Source of the DNA: Laguncularia racemosa
Lineage: Eukaryota; Streptophyta; Magnoliopsida; Myrtales; Combretaceae
Assembly: GCA_037954665.1 (NCBI GenBank)
Contig: JBBMOL010000058.1
Coordinates: forward strand, 4,045,323-4,109,322
DNA: 64,000 bases
Reading direction: 5' to 3'
Shown here: positions 11,057 through 22,115 of the stretch, piece after piece
How positions within the stretch are numbered: position 1 is the stretch's first letter
Layout of the letters: every line of letters begins with the position of its first letter
Notes under the pieces: generated by a model
Database searches by the model: none
Told to the model about the DNA's origin: nothing
The model's input: the letters and a program-made list of their open reading frames with translations, nothing else
Made by a program: the position numbers and the translations under genes

Positions 11057-11235
11057 CAAGCCAGTACGGGCCAACCCGCTCGGCATCGGGTTGGCTCGCA
11101 TTAGCTCGTAGGTTAAGTGGGGTCGGTAAAAAAAGCCCATAACTTATGCGGGCTAGAATTTTCCAACCCAACCTACAATTTTTTGCGAGTTAAATGGGCT
11201 AGCTTGCCTAGCCTACCATGCATTCTCAACTCTAG
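11057..11235. repeat. GC-rich block resembling a hAT transposon end
   Basis: A compositional island of GGCCAACCCGCTCGG, GGGTTGGCTCGC and GCGGGCTAG strings. Read on the minus strand it starts CTAGAGTTGAGAATG. Plant hAT elements often have ends of the form (C/T)AG(A/G)G.TG...AATG with GGCCCG-rich subterminal repeats. The opposite end was not found, so this is only a candidate. Confidence 0.3.
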
Positions 11236-11700
11236 GTCTAAGATAGAGGATAGACCAATATTAATGATTCTCTCGACATTTTTGAAAATCTATCCTCAAA
11301 TGCTTCATAGGAACCTGAAAAGTCTTGCTATACATAGAAATGTCATCTAGGTAGACAACAACAAATTTATTAAAGTATTCACAACATACATTATTCATTA
11401 AAGTACAAAATGCAGTAAGAGCATTTATAAGATGGAAGGGCATCATTGGGAACTCATAGGCACCATAACGAGTCACATGAATTATCTTGGGTTCATCCCC
11501 TTCAATAATGCGAACTTGATGATATCTTGAATGAAGGTCTACCATTGTGAAGTATTTAGCCTCACTTGGTTGATCGAATAAATTGGCAATGAGTGGAATA
11601 AGATAGTGATTCTTCATAGTTTGCTTGTTTATGGCCCAATAATCAATGTACAGTTTGAAACTCCTATCCCGTTTCTTTTGAAATAGAATAGGAGCCTTGT
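11236..11700 (-). pseudogene. reverse transcriptase remnant of the decayed chromovirus
   Basis: 118 open codons at 11261-11617 carry the RT core: NHYLIPLIANLFDQ, KYFTMVDLHSRYHQVRI, VTRYGAYEFPMMPF, NALTAFCTLMN and the catalytic VVVYLDDISMYSKTF. This is the least damaged part of the element. The frame breaks at the start of LRIDFQKCRENH, where the GC-rich block and LTR-like insert begin. Confidence 0.8.
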
Positions 11701-12500
11701 ATAGTGAAATTGAGGGGTAAATGAAGCTTGCCTCTAGTAATTCATCTAACTATTTTCTTAGCTTTGCAAGTTTTTGGAGTGACATTTGATATGGAGTTTT
11801 GGTTGATGGTTTAGCTCCTAGAACTAAATCTATCTTAATGTTCACAAGTCTCCTTAGAGATAACTCCTTTAGGAGCTTGTCTAGCATCATAGAACTAAAC
11901 TCTTTAAAAACACTCTCAAATACCCCTCATATCTCTACTTTCCCCCATCCTCCTTTTTTGTAGAATAATAAGGAAAGTTAGCTCTTGGTGTTTGAGCCCT
12001 CTCTTCAATTAGGGCATAGGCAGCATCATGGCTCTTATACTCTTTTCCATCTTTGCCTCTATTGCCTGCTTTCTTCCTCTAAATTGATACATAACATGGC
12101 TTGTCACCCATGAACAACAAGTAATCAACTGTTGGAATTGAAGTAAGCTTGGCACATTTCAAGAAGTCTATCTTAAAGACTATGTTGAAGTCATCTAGTG
12201 GGATAGTGGTGAAGCTGAGACTCCTACTCTAATCTCCAACTTTCATTTTTAACATCTTTAGTCACTCTTTATACGAGTCATGCCTTGGAGTTCACGACTT
12301 TAATCTGGTTAGTGTTGTCTACAAGTGGTAACCCCAATCTCCATGCTTTGATCACATTGATGAAGTTGTGTGTGGCTCTCAAATCAATCATAGCATTGGT
12401 ACTCTTACCATTGATGTTCATCTAGACAAACATTAGCTTGTTGTTTGACTTCAGTTTGTTTCACACTAAGGAACCCTTCCCCACAATTGATAACGTGTGT
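11701..12500 (-). pseudogene. protease-to-RT region of the decayed chromovirus
   Basis: No long frame survives. Short minus-strand pieces resemble the chromovirus protease and its downstream spacer (AMIDLRATHNFINV near 12365-12405, with ARA-like change of the DTGA site to DLRA) and the N-terminal RT lead-in. Position between gag and RT supports the call more than the sequence does. Confidence 0.45.
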
Positions 12501-13728
12501 AAGGCTCTCGTTTTAGGTTATTTCTCACACTCACCCTTTAAATCTTTTTCCCCATATACACTCTCAGCCTTCTAAGCCATGGCATTATGTGTAGCTCTGT
12601 AGAAACAATATAATACCTTATGAAGTCCATTACATAAGAAATATGAGAATGTTAACTTCCTACCTCCACTTAATGCTCTACCTCTTCTTGATTAGTGAAG
12701 GTTATGTGATCCTGATTAGTGAGAGCCATAAGACTTCTTCTAACACCCTCCATTATTGTTGCTACTGCTAGAACTTAGGTCTCCCCCACTCATGGGTTTG
12801 CTTTGGTTGAAAAACTTTCTACCCTCGTGCCCTATCAGCACACTCTTCCCTCTATTGTCTTAGGTGTAGTTAGTTAAGTACTTAGTTTCCACCTACACTT
12901 TAGCCAAGTTTGTCACCCTCTACTTCTATAACTCATTCCTACCATAAGGCTTTAAGTCCTATAAGAAATAGAAAAACTTGTCATCTTTGCCTAAATTCTT
13001 AACATCAAGCATTACAGCAGAAAATTCTCGAACATACTTTTATGCCATCACCTTACCGAAGTTCTCTCAACTTCTTTTGGGTGTTGTATTTAACATTCTT
13101 TAGGAAGAATTAAGTTAGTAGCTCAACCTTCAATTCATCCCATGTGTCTACATGTGCTCGGCCATTATGATTTTCCTCCTCATATTTAGTGTACTACTAT
13201 AGTTTGGCATCACTTGTGAAATACATTGTGGCCATTAAGACCTTAGATCCCTCATTGTTGGTTTAAATAAATGTAAAATATTGCTCCATATCAAAGGCAA
13301 AATTCTCCAATAGCTTGGCATCTCTCATGTTAATGAATGCTTTTGGCTTAAGCATCTTAAGATGCCTTACATGTGCTAGAGCTTAAGCAGGATCATTTGC
13401 CACAACTTGCGTCAACAAAGTAACTTGTGCCTATAATTCCTCTATGGTCCCAATTGAAGCATGAGAAGCCACTTCTCACTTCACTTCCTCAATAGCTTAA
13501 CACAACTTGTCCTTGAGCGTGTGTACGGTAACATCAAAGTCTTCAGCTAGTTCTCTAACCTTGCCACTCATTTCTTGGGTGGAAGCATCAACGATTAATA
13601 CTCTTATTGAAACAACTACCAATGATTCTATTTACTGGTCTAGGCAAGCGAATTGTTCCTTTAGGCTTTCAAATCTTTTGTTTGTATCATCTTGGCATGT
13701 CATGGTCATTCCCGCTAGAATAAACAAA
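12501..13728 (-). pseudogene. gag remnant of the decayed chromovirus
   Basis: Minus-strand text near 13110-13345 reads MRDAKLLENFAFDMEQYF, ATMYFTSDAKL and GRAHVDTWDELKVELLT, matching the retrotransposon Gag fold of Reina/Galadriel-type elements. RELR, then a VIEVEG-type stretch, follow downstream. Stops interrupt every 20-40 codons. The Gag start should lie near 13700, close to the primer site. Confidence 0.6.
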
Positions 13729-13740
13729 GCTTTGATACCA
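13729..13740 (-). other. primer binding site, initiator Met-tRNA (one mismatch)
   Basis: The plus strand reads GCTTTGATACCA, one transition from GCTCTGATACCA. A putative LTR edge TGTCATGG follows after two bases at 13743. Confidence 0.75.
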
Positions 13741-13742
13741 AT

Positions 13743-14100
13743 TGTCATGGTCTTGGGCTATTGCTAGCACAATAAAATTGTGTGGCTCTTACTATCTTGC
13801 CTCTATGTAAATCTATAAGGAAACATGCAAGAACAACAATAAGGCAACAATAAGTAAAAAGGGACAAGAGCAAGAATTGTAAGCAACTAACTACACACTT
13901 TTATTAATATCTCAATATTACAAAGCTACAATGTATTTATGGGGGAATAGTGTGTAAGCAAGATTCCTTAGCCAAGAGCAACTAAGTGGTGAATAAAAAC
14001 TTGTATTCATAAGAGTATTTGCAACCTCATAAAGAGCTTTATGGGCATTTGTAGTTCTTGTATGAGGAGACATTAAAATTGCTAAAATGACAACATACCA
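13743..14100 (-). repeat. probable 5' LTR of the decayed chromovirus (outer end uncertain)
   Basis: The position next to the primer site defines the inner edge TGTCATGGTC. No second copy was found left of 7858, so the outer edge cannot be fixed by comparison and 14100 is only a rough estimate. Confidence 0.45.
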
Positions 14101-15426
14101 AAAAAGAAAAAGAAAAAGAAACTATCTATTCTATATAATATATACAATGCGTTACCAAGGATGTGATGCTAACACATTGCATATTAACTTGCAAGATGGG
14201 ATCAATCCTGGAGGCTTTTAAGATGGACCTAAATGACTTCAATCATAACTTTCAGTGCTTGATCTAGCTTTTGAGCTAAATGGCATAATACAGAAAATAT
14301 TGATGATGTTTTCATGTATTGAAGCAAGGACCAATAGTGTCCCACTAGGATCAAAACATAGTAGAAATCTCACTAGTGTGGGTGCTAAATTGTGATATAA
14401 TAGATTGAGAAACATCTCTTACAACCACCAACACAAGTATATAGCAATTAATGGCATACAACTTATAGATTATAAATAAATGGCAAGCTCGAGGATTAAT
14501 AATTAAAGTCAAAGTGTACGTTGTAATATCCATGCTCAAAATTCATGAAACACTATTAATCAAGCAAAAGGTCAATTTGGAATTTGACTAAAAAAACACT
14601 TAAGAAAATTTAGATAGAGCAATTTTCTTAGTATAACTCATCCGCACTTTCTATTTCTTATAGTGATTGCTTGTTTTCTTACCTATAGGTTTTTTATTCC
14701 AACCTATAGTTTTCAATGTAGGTATTGTTATCTATTTTCTATACTTTCTTTTAGTATTAGAGCTAATGTTTGCTACTATTTATTATTTTATTGTTGATTT
14801 TTTGCTCCACTTTGCCAATAAGTATCTTGAACTAAAAATTAAAAAAGGAGATGAAAGGTGGAAAACAAAAAAGTAATGCAATTTGAACTGCAAAGCCTTA
14901 AACCATTTTAAAAATAATTTGGTTGAGCTTATTAATTTATCTAAAGTGGTTTGACATAGAATCAAACCAAATAGCATTTTACTTTAGCACAAGCCTTACC
15001 TAAGATGATCCTTTTGCTCATCATCACCGGCACATCTTAATACACTGCCTTATTACCATAGAATCAACATAACTATTGTTGCATCTTGTTCACAAAATGA
15101 AGTGATTTTATAGTGTCTTATCTTGTTATGATTATACATCTTATCATTATATGGATAATTGATTAGTCACATTTGTTATAACATGATTATACATATGCAT
15201 TCCATAAAGTAATATGCTACAACTAAGCTTATAATTGTCCTTTTCTTTTTAAATTTTCCTTCTATTGATATGATCAAACTTTATACTTCAATGATGGATA
15301 ATAGTACAAGATGTTTGATTTAGTAAAATTGAATCTCCCCAAAAAGAATCTGTTGCAAAGAAATTACTAATAGGAAAATTCGTTTGAAGAACCCTAACTT
15401 TATTTGCTAAGGAATGTATTGTCATA
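14101..15426. other. unassigned AT-rich sequence
   Basis: About 1.3 kb without convincing coding sequence. Two short frames that overlap on opposite strands at 14667-14977 are hydrophobic and low complexity, with no family resemblance. Part of this may still belong to the LTR starting at 13743. Confidence 0.5.
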
Positions 15427-15900
15427 TGTTGTGCTAGGTTTTCAGAGGGTGGTTGATTTGCCTGTAAGGTAGAAACAAATTAAGCTATGGGGGTACTTGA
15501 GTTTGTTCTAGCATGGCCACTTTAATGCTTAAATCAGCACAAGAAAAGAATAAGGAGAATATCAAGAATTTGAGAGTTCAAAAGTCCTTTACTCGATTGT
15601 TTTTATCATCTATTTATAGATGTCCTAGATGATCTTAACTTGAAAGGTGCATTAATTTTTGAGATCTTCTCCTAACATAGTGAGGGCATATCTTTGACCA
15701 CTTCTCTTTCCTTATTTATATCAATCTCATGCATTTATCCATTATGGGGATAGGTATAAGAATCTGATCTGGAGGGAAAGGTCGAGAACTCCTAATTTAG
15801 AGCCAGATCATGTAATTCTGAGTCAAAAGAGGTTGACATAGGCAAAAGAAGCTTGAAGAAGAGCATAAGTGGGCTAGCATGGATCTTTATCGATAAATTG
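15427..15900 (-). repeat. 3' LTR of the Tat element (inner end not fixed)
   Basis: It matches 36656-37117 from TGTTGTGCTAGGTTTT through to GGGCTAGCATGGATC, with about one substitution every ten bases. A TATA box (CTATAAATAG on the sense strand, 15610-15619) is shared by both copies. The right copy ends early, so the start of this LTR and its polypurine tract cannot be placed; it may run to 16100 or beyond. Confidence 0.8.
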
Positions 15901-16460
15901 GCAAAGAGAGTTGATGGCTACATGAGCTTTGTGTCATAAACCCTGATCTCTTACCAATAGAAGCATCATTATGTGGCCAAGAAAGTACGTGACGTGACTT
16001 AGATTTACCTTTGCTGAGTCACTCAATTTTTAAGCAAATAGGTAGCCTAACCTATGGCAAGTATTATGGTAAGCAAGCTAAATGTAGAGGGCAACTAGAC
16101 AGTCATCTCTAGGGTGGTTGCTCAATGTCGGACATTAATGATTGTAAAAGTCTTCCATGCCGACTTGAGGTTATTAGTACTATTCTAAGGAATGGTGCTA
16201 TTAAGGGTCTAACCTATTAGCATATAATTAAAAGGGTTATGTTCCTTCTTGAGTTAGCATTGATTTAATTTTATCTTTTGGTGTGTGAATGTTTGCACAT
16301 TAAATGCATCAAACAACTATTAGTGCCTCATTAATCGAGGCATGGGTGGGAAATACACATAAAAGTAATCATAGCTATAAGTTTGAATTACGAACCATGT
16401 GTCGGGATTTGGTTAGAGGTCATTACATTATATCTTTTCATTAGCCATCGCTTCATTCTC
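15901..16460. other. rest of 3' LTR and 3' untranslated region of the Tat element
   Basis: No coding sequence seen. It should contain the U3 start and polypurine tract of the element, but no clear purine run next to a TG/CA edge stands out on the minus strand. Confidence 0.4.
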
Positions 16461-16470
16461 TGTATCTTTC

Positions 16471-16480
16471 TATATATATA
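16471..16480 (+). promoter_or_regulatory. possible TATA box of the antisense gene
   Basis: TATATATATA on the plus strand followed by CCAATGG, about 60 bp before the first ATG of the antisense gene at 16540. A TATA at this distance fits a plant promoter, but AT runs are common here. Confidence 0.35.
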
Positions 16481-17612
16481 CCAATGGTCTCGGCCATTTT
16501 TACACTTTTCACCATTGTAAGCTTACCCAATCTTTCATTTTGCAAATCAAATCTTGCAAATCCTATTACTTTCAACTCTATCACTTTGATTCACTAAGTA
16601 TAGCATCTTCATCTTCTTCTCATATGCATACTAATCGAGAGGGGAGAGGTATTCCCCCCCATATGATAGTGGGGGAGGTTCTCCGGCATAGTTTTGGAAT
16701 GGCTGAAGATTTAATGGGGAGTCTTAATGGGGACATTAATGTTGTAGTAGCAATTATGTAAATCTCAAAAGATGTGTATCTTAATGACGGTGAAGAGTGA
16801 TGACTGATGTGAGCACTTTATTCATAGGTCGTGGAGGGAAACACCCCTAATGGCGTCTATAGCCTCATGTCATATGAAGAATTAATGGAAGTAAGGAAGT
16901 ACTTCTAATCATGACCTCACAATTGGAGGATCGAGAAGCCATAGGCCAATGATTGTGTTGTTTTTAAGTTTGATCATTGGTTCTACCTCTACTTGAAGCA
17001 TAAAGAGTTTGGATTGCAGGCTTTGTTTAGCGAATTTCAGAAGGAATTTTTCACCTACCATTGAGCATCACTAACCCAATTAATACCAAACATATGCAAG
17101 CTTTTAATTGCATTCGAGGAGTTGTGTGAACACTTCCTCATCTAAGCTACATCATAGTTGCTTCATTACTTCTATGAGCAAAAAAGATTAAACGACAGCT
17201 AGTACTACATTGCCAACTGTTCTGGTAGGAAATTGCTTGTCGGATTAGAACCATCCGCGCACAGTTAGAAGAATAAGTTCCTTGTTTAGTGTGTGAGGCC
17301 AATCTAGACTTTTGGATTTAGTGGAAAAAGCCTATTTGTACCTTAGCTATTTGTTTGTTGGGACAAAGGGATAAGGCTGCTATAGACCAGATATTAACAG
17401 AGCTCTACAAGAGGTCGATTAGCCTATGGAATGTAATAAAGGTGGTCGGCAAATACCTCTACGAGGGTAAGTTGACGAGTAGTGTTGCTCCAGTAGGGGA
17501 AGGAGCTATACTCATTGCCTTAGCTATGCCGAGATAAGTTGCTGCAGAGATTTATATTTAGTTAAGTCCATAGAGGGGGATAAGTCTCCTTGCGAGCTAT
17601 TAGCTTGGCACG

Positions 17613-17679
17613 GTACCTATATTTTCTTATTTAATTACTTGTTTTCGGTGTACATATTACACCTTTTTTTTTTCATTAG
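17613..17679 (+). other. possible intron 1 of the antisense gene (67 bp)
   Basis: Starts GTACCTAT, ends in a T-rich tract and CATTAG. Removing it joins SPCELLAWH to a segment reading LKECTLAKMLAC in the same frame, apart from one stop that would be a CAG-to-TAG change. Confidence 0.45.
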
Positions 17680-18310
17680 ACATGTAGCTCAAAGAATGTA
17701 CCCTTGCAAAAATGCTTGCATGTAAGAAGGTAGGCCAAGTTATTAAGAAGGGAAGGAAGGCCCTTTCAAGCATAATTGAGCCCCAAAGGGCACCTATGCA
17801 AAGACAGTGTGAGGTTCCCCTTATGATTAAGGGTAAAGAAAGATAAACACCCCCTCCCAATCTTGTCGAGAATCTTATAGCTAAAGAAGGGGTGAAGGGA
17901 AAGGTCAGGGAAAGTCATTCCGCTATGCTAGGAAAAGGCAACATAGTGAAGCTTTTGGGGAGAGGCCTTTAATAGCTGCCCTAGACGTCATAGTCCAACT
18001 TGACATTGAGTTGGATAGTGTAGGACTAGCAGCTCATCATCGTGGCATAGGGCCTTCTCTTTTTTGCTTTAGAATAGTGGGAGGAGCAAGACTCGTTTGC
18101 AATTGGTCTCCCATCTCCTCCTTCGTGTGGTCACATCTTCTAGCTATAGTGAGAGGTGTATAGCTTTAATACTGGTCTAGCAAACATAAGGTGGAGCAAG
18201 GAGCTGTTCAAGGATGTATCCTATGAAAGGATACTACCACTTTAGAGAGAGACTTGCTAGGCATGCTTAAGAATACTCTTGAGGGAATACTTTATTCAAA
18301 GCTTCATGAT

Positions 18311-18429
18311 GTAAGTCTTTTCACCATAGAGATTTGCTCATGATTTTCTTTTCTTTTTTTTTTTTCTTTTTCAATCAATGAGTAATCTAATTCCCCCCTC
18401 CCCCCCCCCCCCCCCCCCCTTTTTTATAG
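18311..18429 (+). other. possible intron 2 of the antisense gene (119 bp) with a C20 run
   Basis: Starts GTAAGTC, a strong donor, and ends TTTTTTATAG. Its pyrimidine tract contains CCCCCCT followed by 20 consecutive C (18400-18419). The coding-like text on the left ends YSKLHD-type at the donor. Confidence 0.5.
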
Positions 18430-18541
18430 TTCTCATCCTACTTGGTCAAGAAGCTTAAGTTGTGAGGTGTAGAGCTTGAATAGGTAGGGGACATGAGATT
18501 CGAGCACAGATGCCTTATCTCCAAACATTAGAGGTTATATG

Positions 18542-18619
18542 GTGAGTATCTGAAGTTATCAAATGGCATTTGTGTACTATCACATAAAGTCAAAGATATG
18601 GAGGTTGAAGCATGTGCAG
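18542..18619 (+). other. possible intron 3 of the antisense gene (78 bp)
   Basis: Starts GTGAGTAT and ends CATGTGCAG. It lies just before the coiled-coil segment. Both splice sites fit plant consensus, but the stretch has no distinct AT-rich jump compared with its flanks. Confidence 0.4.
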
Positions 18620-19330
18620 CTTAAGAGGTATCCCTATGCAAAACTATAGAGCTTCAAGATCTAAAGCTATGTACATAAGGGACCTTGAGAGCATGGTGGA
18701 GCTTGAGGCAAAAACTAATGTTGAGCTTTCCTTAAGGATAGAGGAGGCTAATCGATCTAATGTAAGCTTATGCAAAGAAAATAAAAAAGTTGACTACTTA
18801 ACTTGGTGAAGCATGTAGGATGCACATGGAGAAGGAAGATAGGCAAGCTGAAGCTGAGTGAGGCCTCTAGGAGGAGATCAAACAACTTCAACTAGAGGCT
18901 GATCATGATTGGGCCCCCCTATTGGACTTAAAGGCTTATGCTGTTAATTAACTAGATTGAGCCACAATGGAGAGGGAGCTTTTTGATGAAATCATGGATA
19001 ACGTAGAGTAGGCAAATCTTCAAGAGCGTAAATTCATCGAGGGCATCCGAACTGCTCAGTCAGAAGTTTTCAAGGTGCACCTAAAGTCCAACCTCAATTG
19101 TCTCTCTTTCTACAACAAACTTTAAGAAGGCATAAAAAAGGATGTGCCTAAATAGGACCAAGCCTAAGCATAAAGTCAGGAATAACCTAAGGATACTACT
19201 CTTCTACCCCCTCCTAATTTTGGCCCTCTAAAAGATCCATCTCTACCTTTTGAGCCGCACCCTTTAGAGAGGATTCTTGTAGCCAAGGTGGATGAGATAA
19301 CCAAAGCTCTCATAATCTCTTCCCTCTAAG

Positions 19331-19839
19331 TGATGAGAGAAAATTTTACTTTTCCATTTCTTACTTGTTAAATTGGTATGCTGACTTTTAAGCTGTATAA
19401 TTTCATAGACCTTAATGATTTTGACTTAGAATACAATATACTTGTGTTTAACTACCTTTATGTCTTACTTGTCTTGGATGCTTCTCTTGTTGCATGGTTC
19501 TTTATCCATTTGAACTTGAATTCTTATTTCAATCCACTTATTTTGTAAGTCATGCTTGTAAGGTGTTATTAGACGTCTAGACCTTAAGTCCTATTGACGA
19601 GTTACACACAAATGTCTCTAGGAAGACTTAAAGAGGTAAAATACTCTAACTATTTGATAAGAGTCCAAGAGCTAAAAAGTCCTTTCACCCCTAAAAGGGT
19701 GGGGACATCAGGTAATTTGAATTTTATTTCCTTATCAGCTTTAAAGCATGGACTTGATGTCGTTAGTAGTCGATTAACCATAATAAGGTCGAGACCATCA
19801 TGGTCAAGAGTCTTCTTACCCTAAATAAATTGGAACTTG
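19331..19839. other. spacer between antisense gene and pol of the Tat element
   Basis: About 500 bp, no convincing reading frame. One 76-codon plus-strand frame at 19594-19824 has no family resemblance. The two convergent genes of the Tat element end on either side of it. Confidence 0.45.
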
Positions 19840-21180
19840 GTAAATTTGCTTAGTTCGTTCACCTCAGGAACGGTTAGGACAATGCATAGAAACGTAACGA
19901 AAAACAATAAGACATACAATATACAAAAACTTCATTCTTTGTTGGATTGGTTAAATATATAAACAAATAAAAAATTTAATCTAAGTAAGGCCTAAGGTTG
20001 TTGGAATTTTAGGTGCGGGGAAGAGGTTGACCATCTAATCATTTTAACCGGTCTTCTTAATTTGGTGAAAGTTTTTCTTGATCTTCTCTAAATCTTCATT
20101 GCTTCTAACATTTTATAAACTAGGTTACTAGGTCAGAAGACTTTATGCTTGACCTTCCTAGTATAATAATGAGTAGCTTGTTGTTGATACTTGGTTACCT
20201 ATATCCGAGTGGTGTCACGAATTTCCTCTATAGTGTTAAGGTTAGCTTGTAGTCTTAGCTAATTGGTTTCCAAATCCATATTCTGTGTTCTTATATTTAG
20301 AAGCTCTAGTTTGATGGGTAGATGGCCTTAGAGATAAAGGCGAGCTTGAATAGTGTTTCCCTTGTTGTGGTTTGATGAGTAGTTCAGTACCCCCACAGGA
20401 TAGTTGGATGTTCGTTTTCCCACCTACCTTTAGCCTGATCCATTCTTTTTTTTTTTTAATGCTATTTAGGAAAATTTTGTTTGCTACCTTGACTTGCTAT
20501 TAGATTGGGGATGTGCCATCGAGGTGTAGTGAACTTTGATATGATTGTCACTGCAAAATTTTCTAAACTTTTGGTTGTTGAACTTTGTCTTGTTATTCAT
20601 TATTAACACATATAGAACACCATATCTATTGAGGATGTTGTTAAGGATAAAGGCTTTAACATTTTTCTTGGTAATCTTAGTTACAGCTTAAGCCTCTACT
20701 CATTTGGTGAAATAATCTATAGCGATAATGATAAACTATCCCTATCTAGAAACTTTAGGAAAGGTCTTAAAATGTCCAGTCTATACTAAGCAAAAGGCTA
20801 AAGGTCGATGAAGGATTGCAAGTAGTTACTTAGTGCAAGCTCCACAAGTATATGTTTTTGACATTGTATGCATTTCCTTATGAAGTGTTTCAAATCTTCC
20901 CTCATGGTAGGCTAATAATAGCTAAGCCTAAGTGCTCTAACATAAAAGGGCTCTACTCTTGATGTGGTTGCTACATATTCTTATATGTAATTCCTCCAAC
21001 AACCGTTGGCCGTCTTTTGGCTGGACACATTTAAGGAGTGGCATGCTTAGGCCTCTTTCGTAGAGAAGGTCATCAAGAATAATATAATTTACAACCTTGT
21101 ACATGAGCTTCCTAGCCTTCTTTCTATCTTGTGTAAGAGTGCCATTGCATAAGTAATCTATGATAGGGTCCATCTAGCCT
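19840..21180 (-). pseudogene. integrase of the Tat element, heavily stopped
   Basis: The readable start is 20937-21173: MDPIIDYLCNGTL, RKKARKLMYKVVNYIILDD and LLYERGLSMPLLKC, the usual Tat lead-in to integrase, followed by EELHIRICSNH with the first zinc-binding His. Downstream, with stops, come KCIQCQKH (zinc Cys pair), LDILRPF-type text for the first catalytic region and short pieces of the core. The C-terminal third cannot be read with confidence. Confidence 0.65.
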
Positions 21181-22110
21181 AGTTCAACTGGCATAAGATG
21201 AATTTCTATGACTTGAGACAATTTATTTTTAATGATCTTGTCTAGAAGGTACTCGATAAAGACCTTCATCTCCCCATTTGTCCAGGTCGGGAATACTTAT
21301 TGATGCTAGCTTTGATAGCTTATTAGCCTTCGAATTCTTAACTTGAGGAACTTTAGTGATGCGCTAGGAGGGAAATTCCAAGATGAGATCTTTGACAACC
21401 TAGAGATAGTCACTCATTGCATCATTCCTAATAGTATATTGTCCTTTTACTTGTTGGACAACTAGTTAGGAATCTGAATATATTTCTATCTTTTTAGCAC
21501 CTATCTCCTTTGGTAGCCAAAGACTAGCAATAAAGGCTTCATATTCTACTTCATTATTACTTGTTGTAAACAAACATTTGATAGTATAGGACACTTTTGC
21601 CCCATGAGGTCCATGTAACACAAGTCTGGCTCCACTCTCCCCTCAAGTAGATGAGCCATCAACATGAAGAGTCCATAATGACTTGTCATTATTATCCATC
21701 ATGACATCATTTGTTGTGTACTCTATTATGAAATTTGCAAAGACTCGGGCTTTTATTTCTTCTCTTAGTCAGTATTGTATCCTAAAAGTGCTTAGTTCTA
21801 GGTTATACTTCATCATCTAACTTGATGTGTCGAGCTTGTGTAATATGTTTCACAGTGGTTGGTTAGTTAAGACTATTACTTGATGGGCTTCAAAATAAGG
21901 TCATAGTCTTCTAGTTAAGATCGCCACCTTAAGGGCGAATTTCTCAACCTTTGAGTTCCTCATTTCAGGTCCCTGGAGGACGTGAGCAATTAAGTAAGTT
22001 GGTTTGTGCTCCCTCCCTTCAGCTCACAATAGTACTAAGGAGAGAGCTTGGTTACTGATAGATAGATATAAGAATAGATCCTCATCTAGAATCAATTTGG
22101 AGAGTATAGG
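21181..22110 (-). pseudogene. RNase H domains of the Tat element
   Basis: Minus-strand text with a few stops. The first RNase H has AEGREHKPTYLIAHVLQG, EKFALKVAI and AHQVIVLTNQPL. The second has WTLHVDGSST, GARLVLHGPHG, EYEAFIASL and KIEIYSDS.LVVQQVKGQY with catalytic Asp and Glu visible. Two RNase H domains in tandem mark the Tat clade. The Tekay element at 22116 cuts this region at the RT-RNase H connection; text resumes at 33523. Confidence 0.75.
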
Positions 22111-22115
22111 TGGAC
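22111..22115. repeat. target site duplication, left copy (TGGAC)
   Basis: TGGAC directly precedes the left LTR and recurs at 33518-33522 directly after the right LTR. Confidence 0.93.

Larger units (their letters stand above)
7858..13742 (-). mobile_element. decayed minus-strand chromovirus with two internal inserts
   Basis: Minus-strand fragments in correct order: gag (12501-13728), protease region (11701-12500), RT (11236-11700), RT/RNase H junction (9226-9545) and RNase H (7880-8505). A Met-tRNA primer site lies at 13729-13740. The text resembles the Reina/Galadriel chromovirus group (MEQYF-type Gag, KYFTMVDLHSRYHQVRI in RT, ending DALSRQEDLSSL). Two stretches, 8506-9225 and 9546-11235, interrupt pol and are not coding, so they look like later insertions. 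Integrase is not found to the left, so the 3' end was lost or replaced. Stops are very frequent; this is among the oldest elements here. Confidence 0.7.
16540..19330 (+). pseudogene. extra antisense gene of the Tat element, with intron-like gaps
   Basis: Plus-strand coding-like text lies opposite to gag-pol, between pol and the 3' LTR. Pieces: 16540-16761 (Ser-rich N-terminus), about 16870-17610 (EELMEVRKY, then FDHWFYLYLKHKEFGLQ and FEELCEHFL, like the plant 'putative gypsy type transposon' domain), 17680-18310 (LKECTLAKMLACKKVGQV, EGVKGKVRESHSAML, WSKELFKDVSYERILPL), and 18620-19330 (coiled coil: RDLESMVELEAKTNVELS, then FIEGIRTAQSEVFK, ending ERILVAKVDEITKALI). Between them lie three GT...AG stretches. 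Antisense extra genes are known in Tat elements such as Grande. Function is unknown. Stops show it is dead here. Confidence 0.65.

Noticed and set aside
13507..13767. 86-codon plus-strand frame
   Set aside because: It lies opposite the gag start of the decayed chromovirus and overlaps its primer site.
14667..14977. Overlapping hydrophobic frames on both strands
   Set aside because: AT-rich composition allows both; no motif, start context or neighbour supports either.
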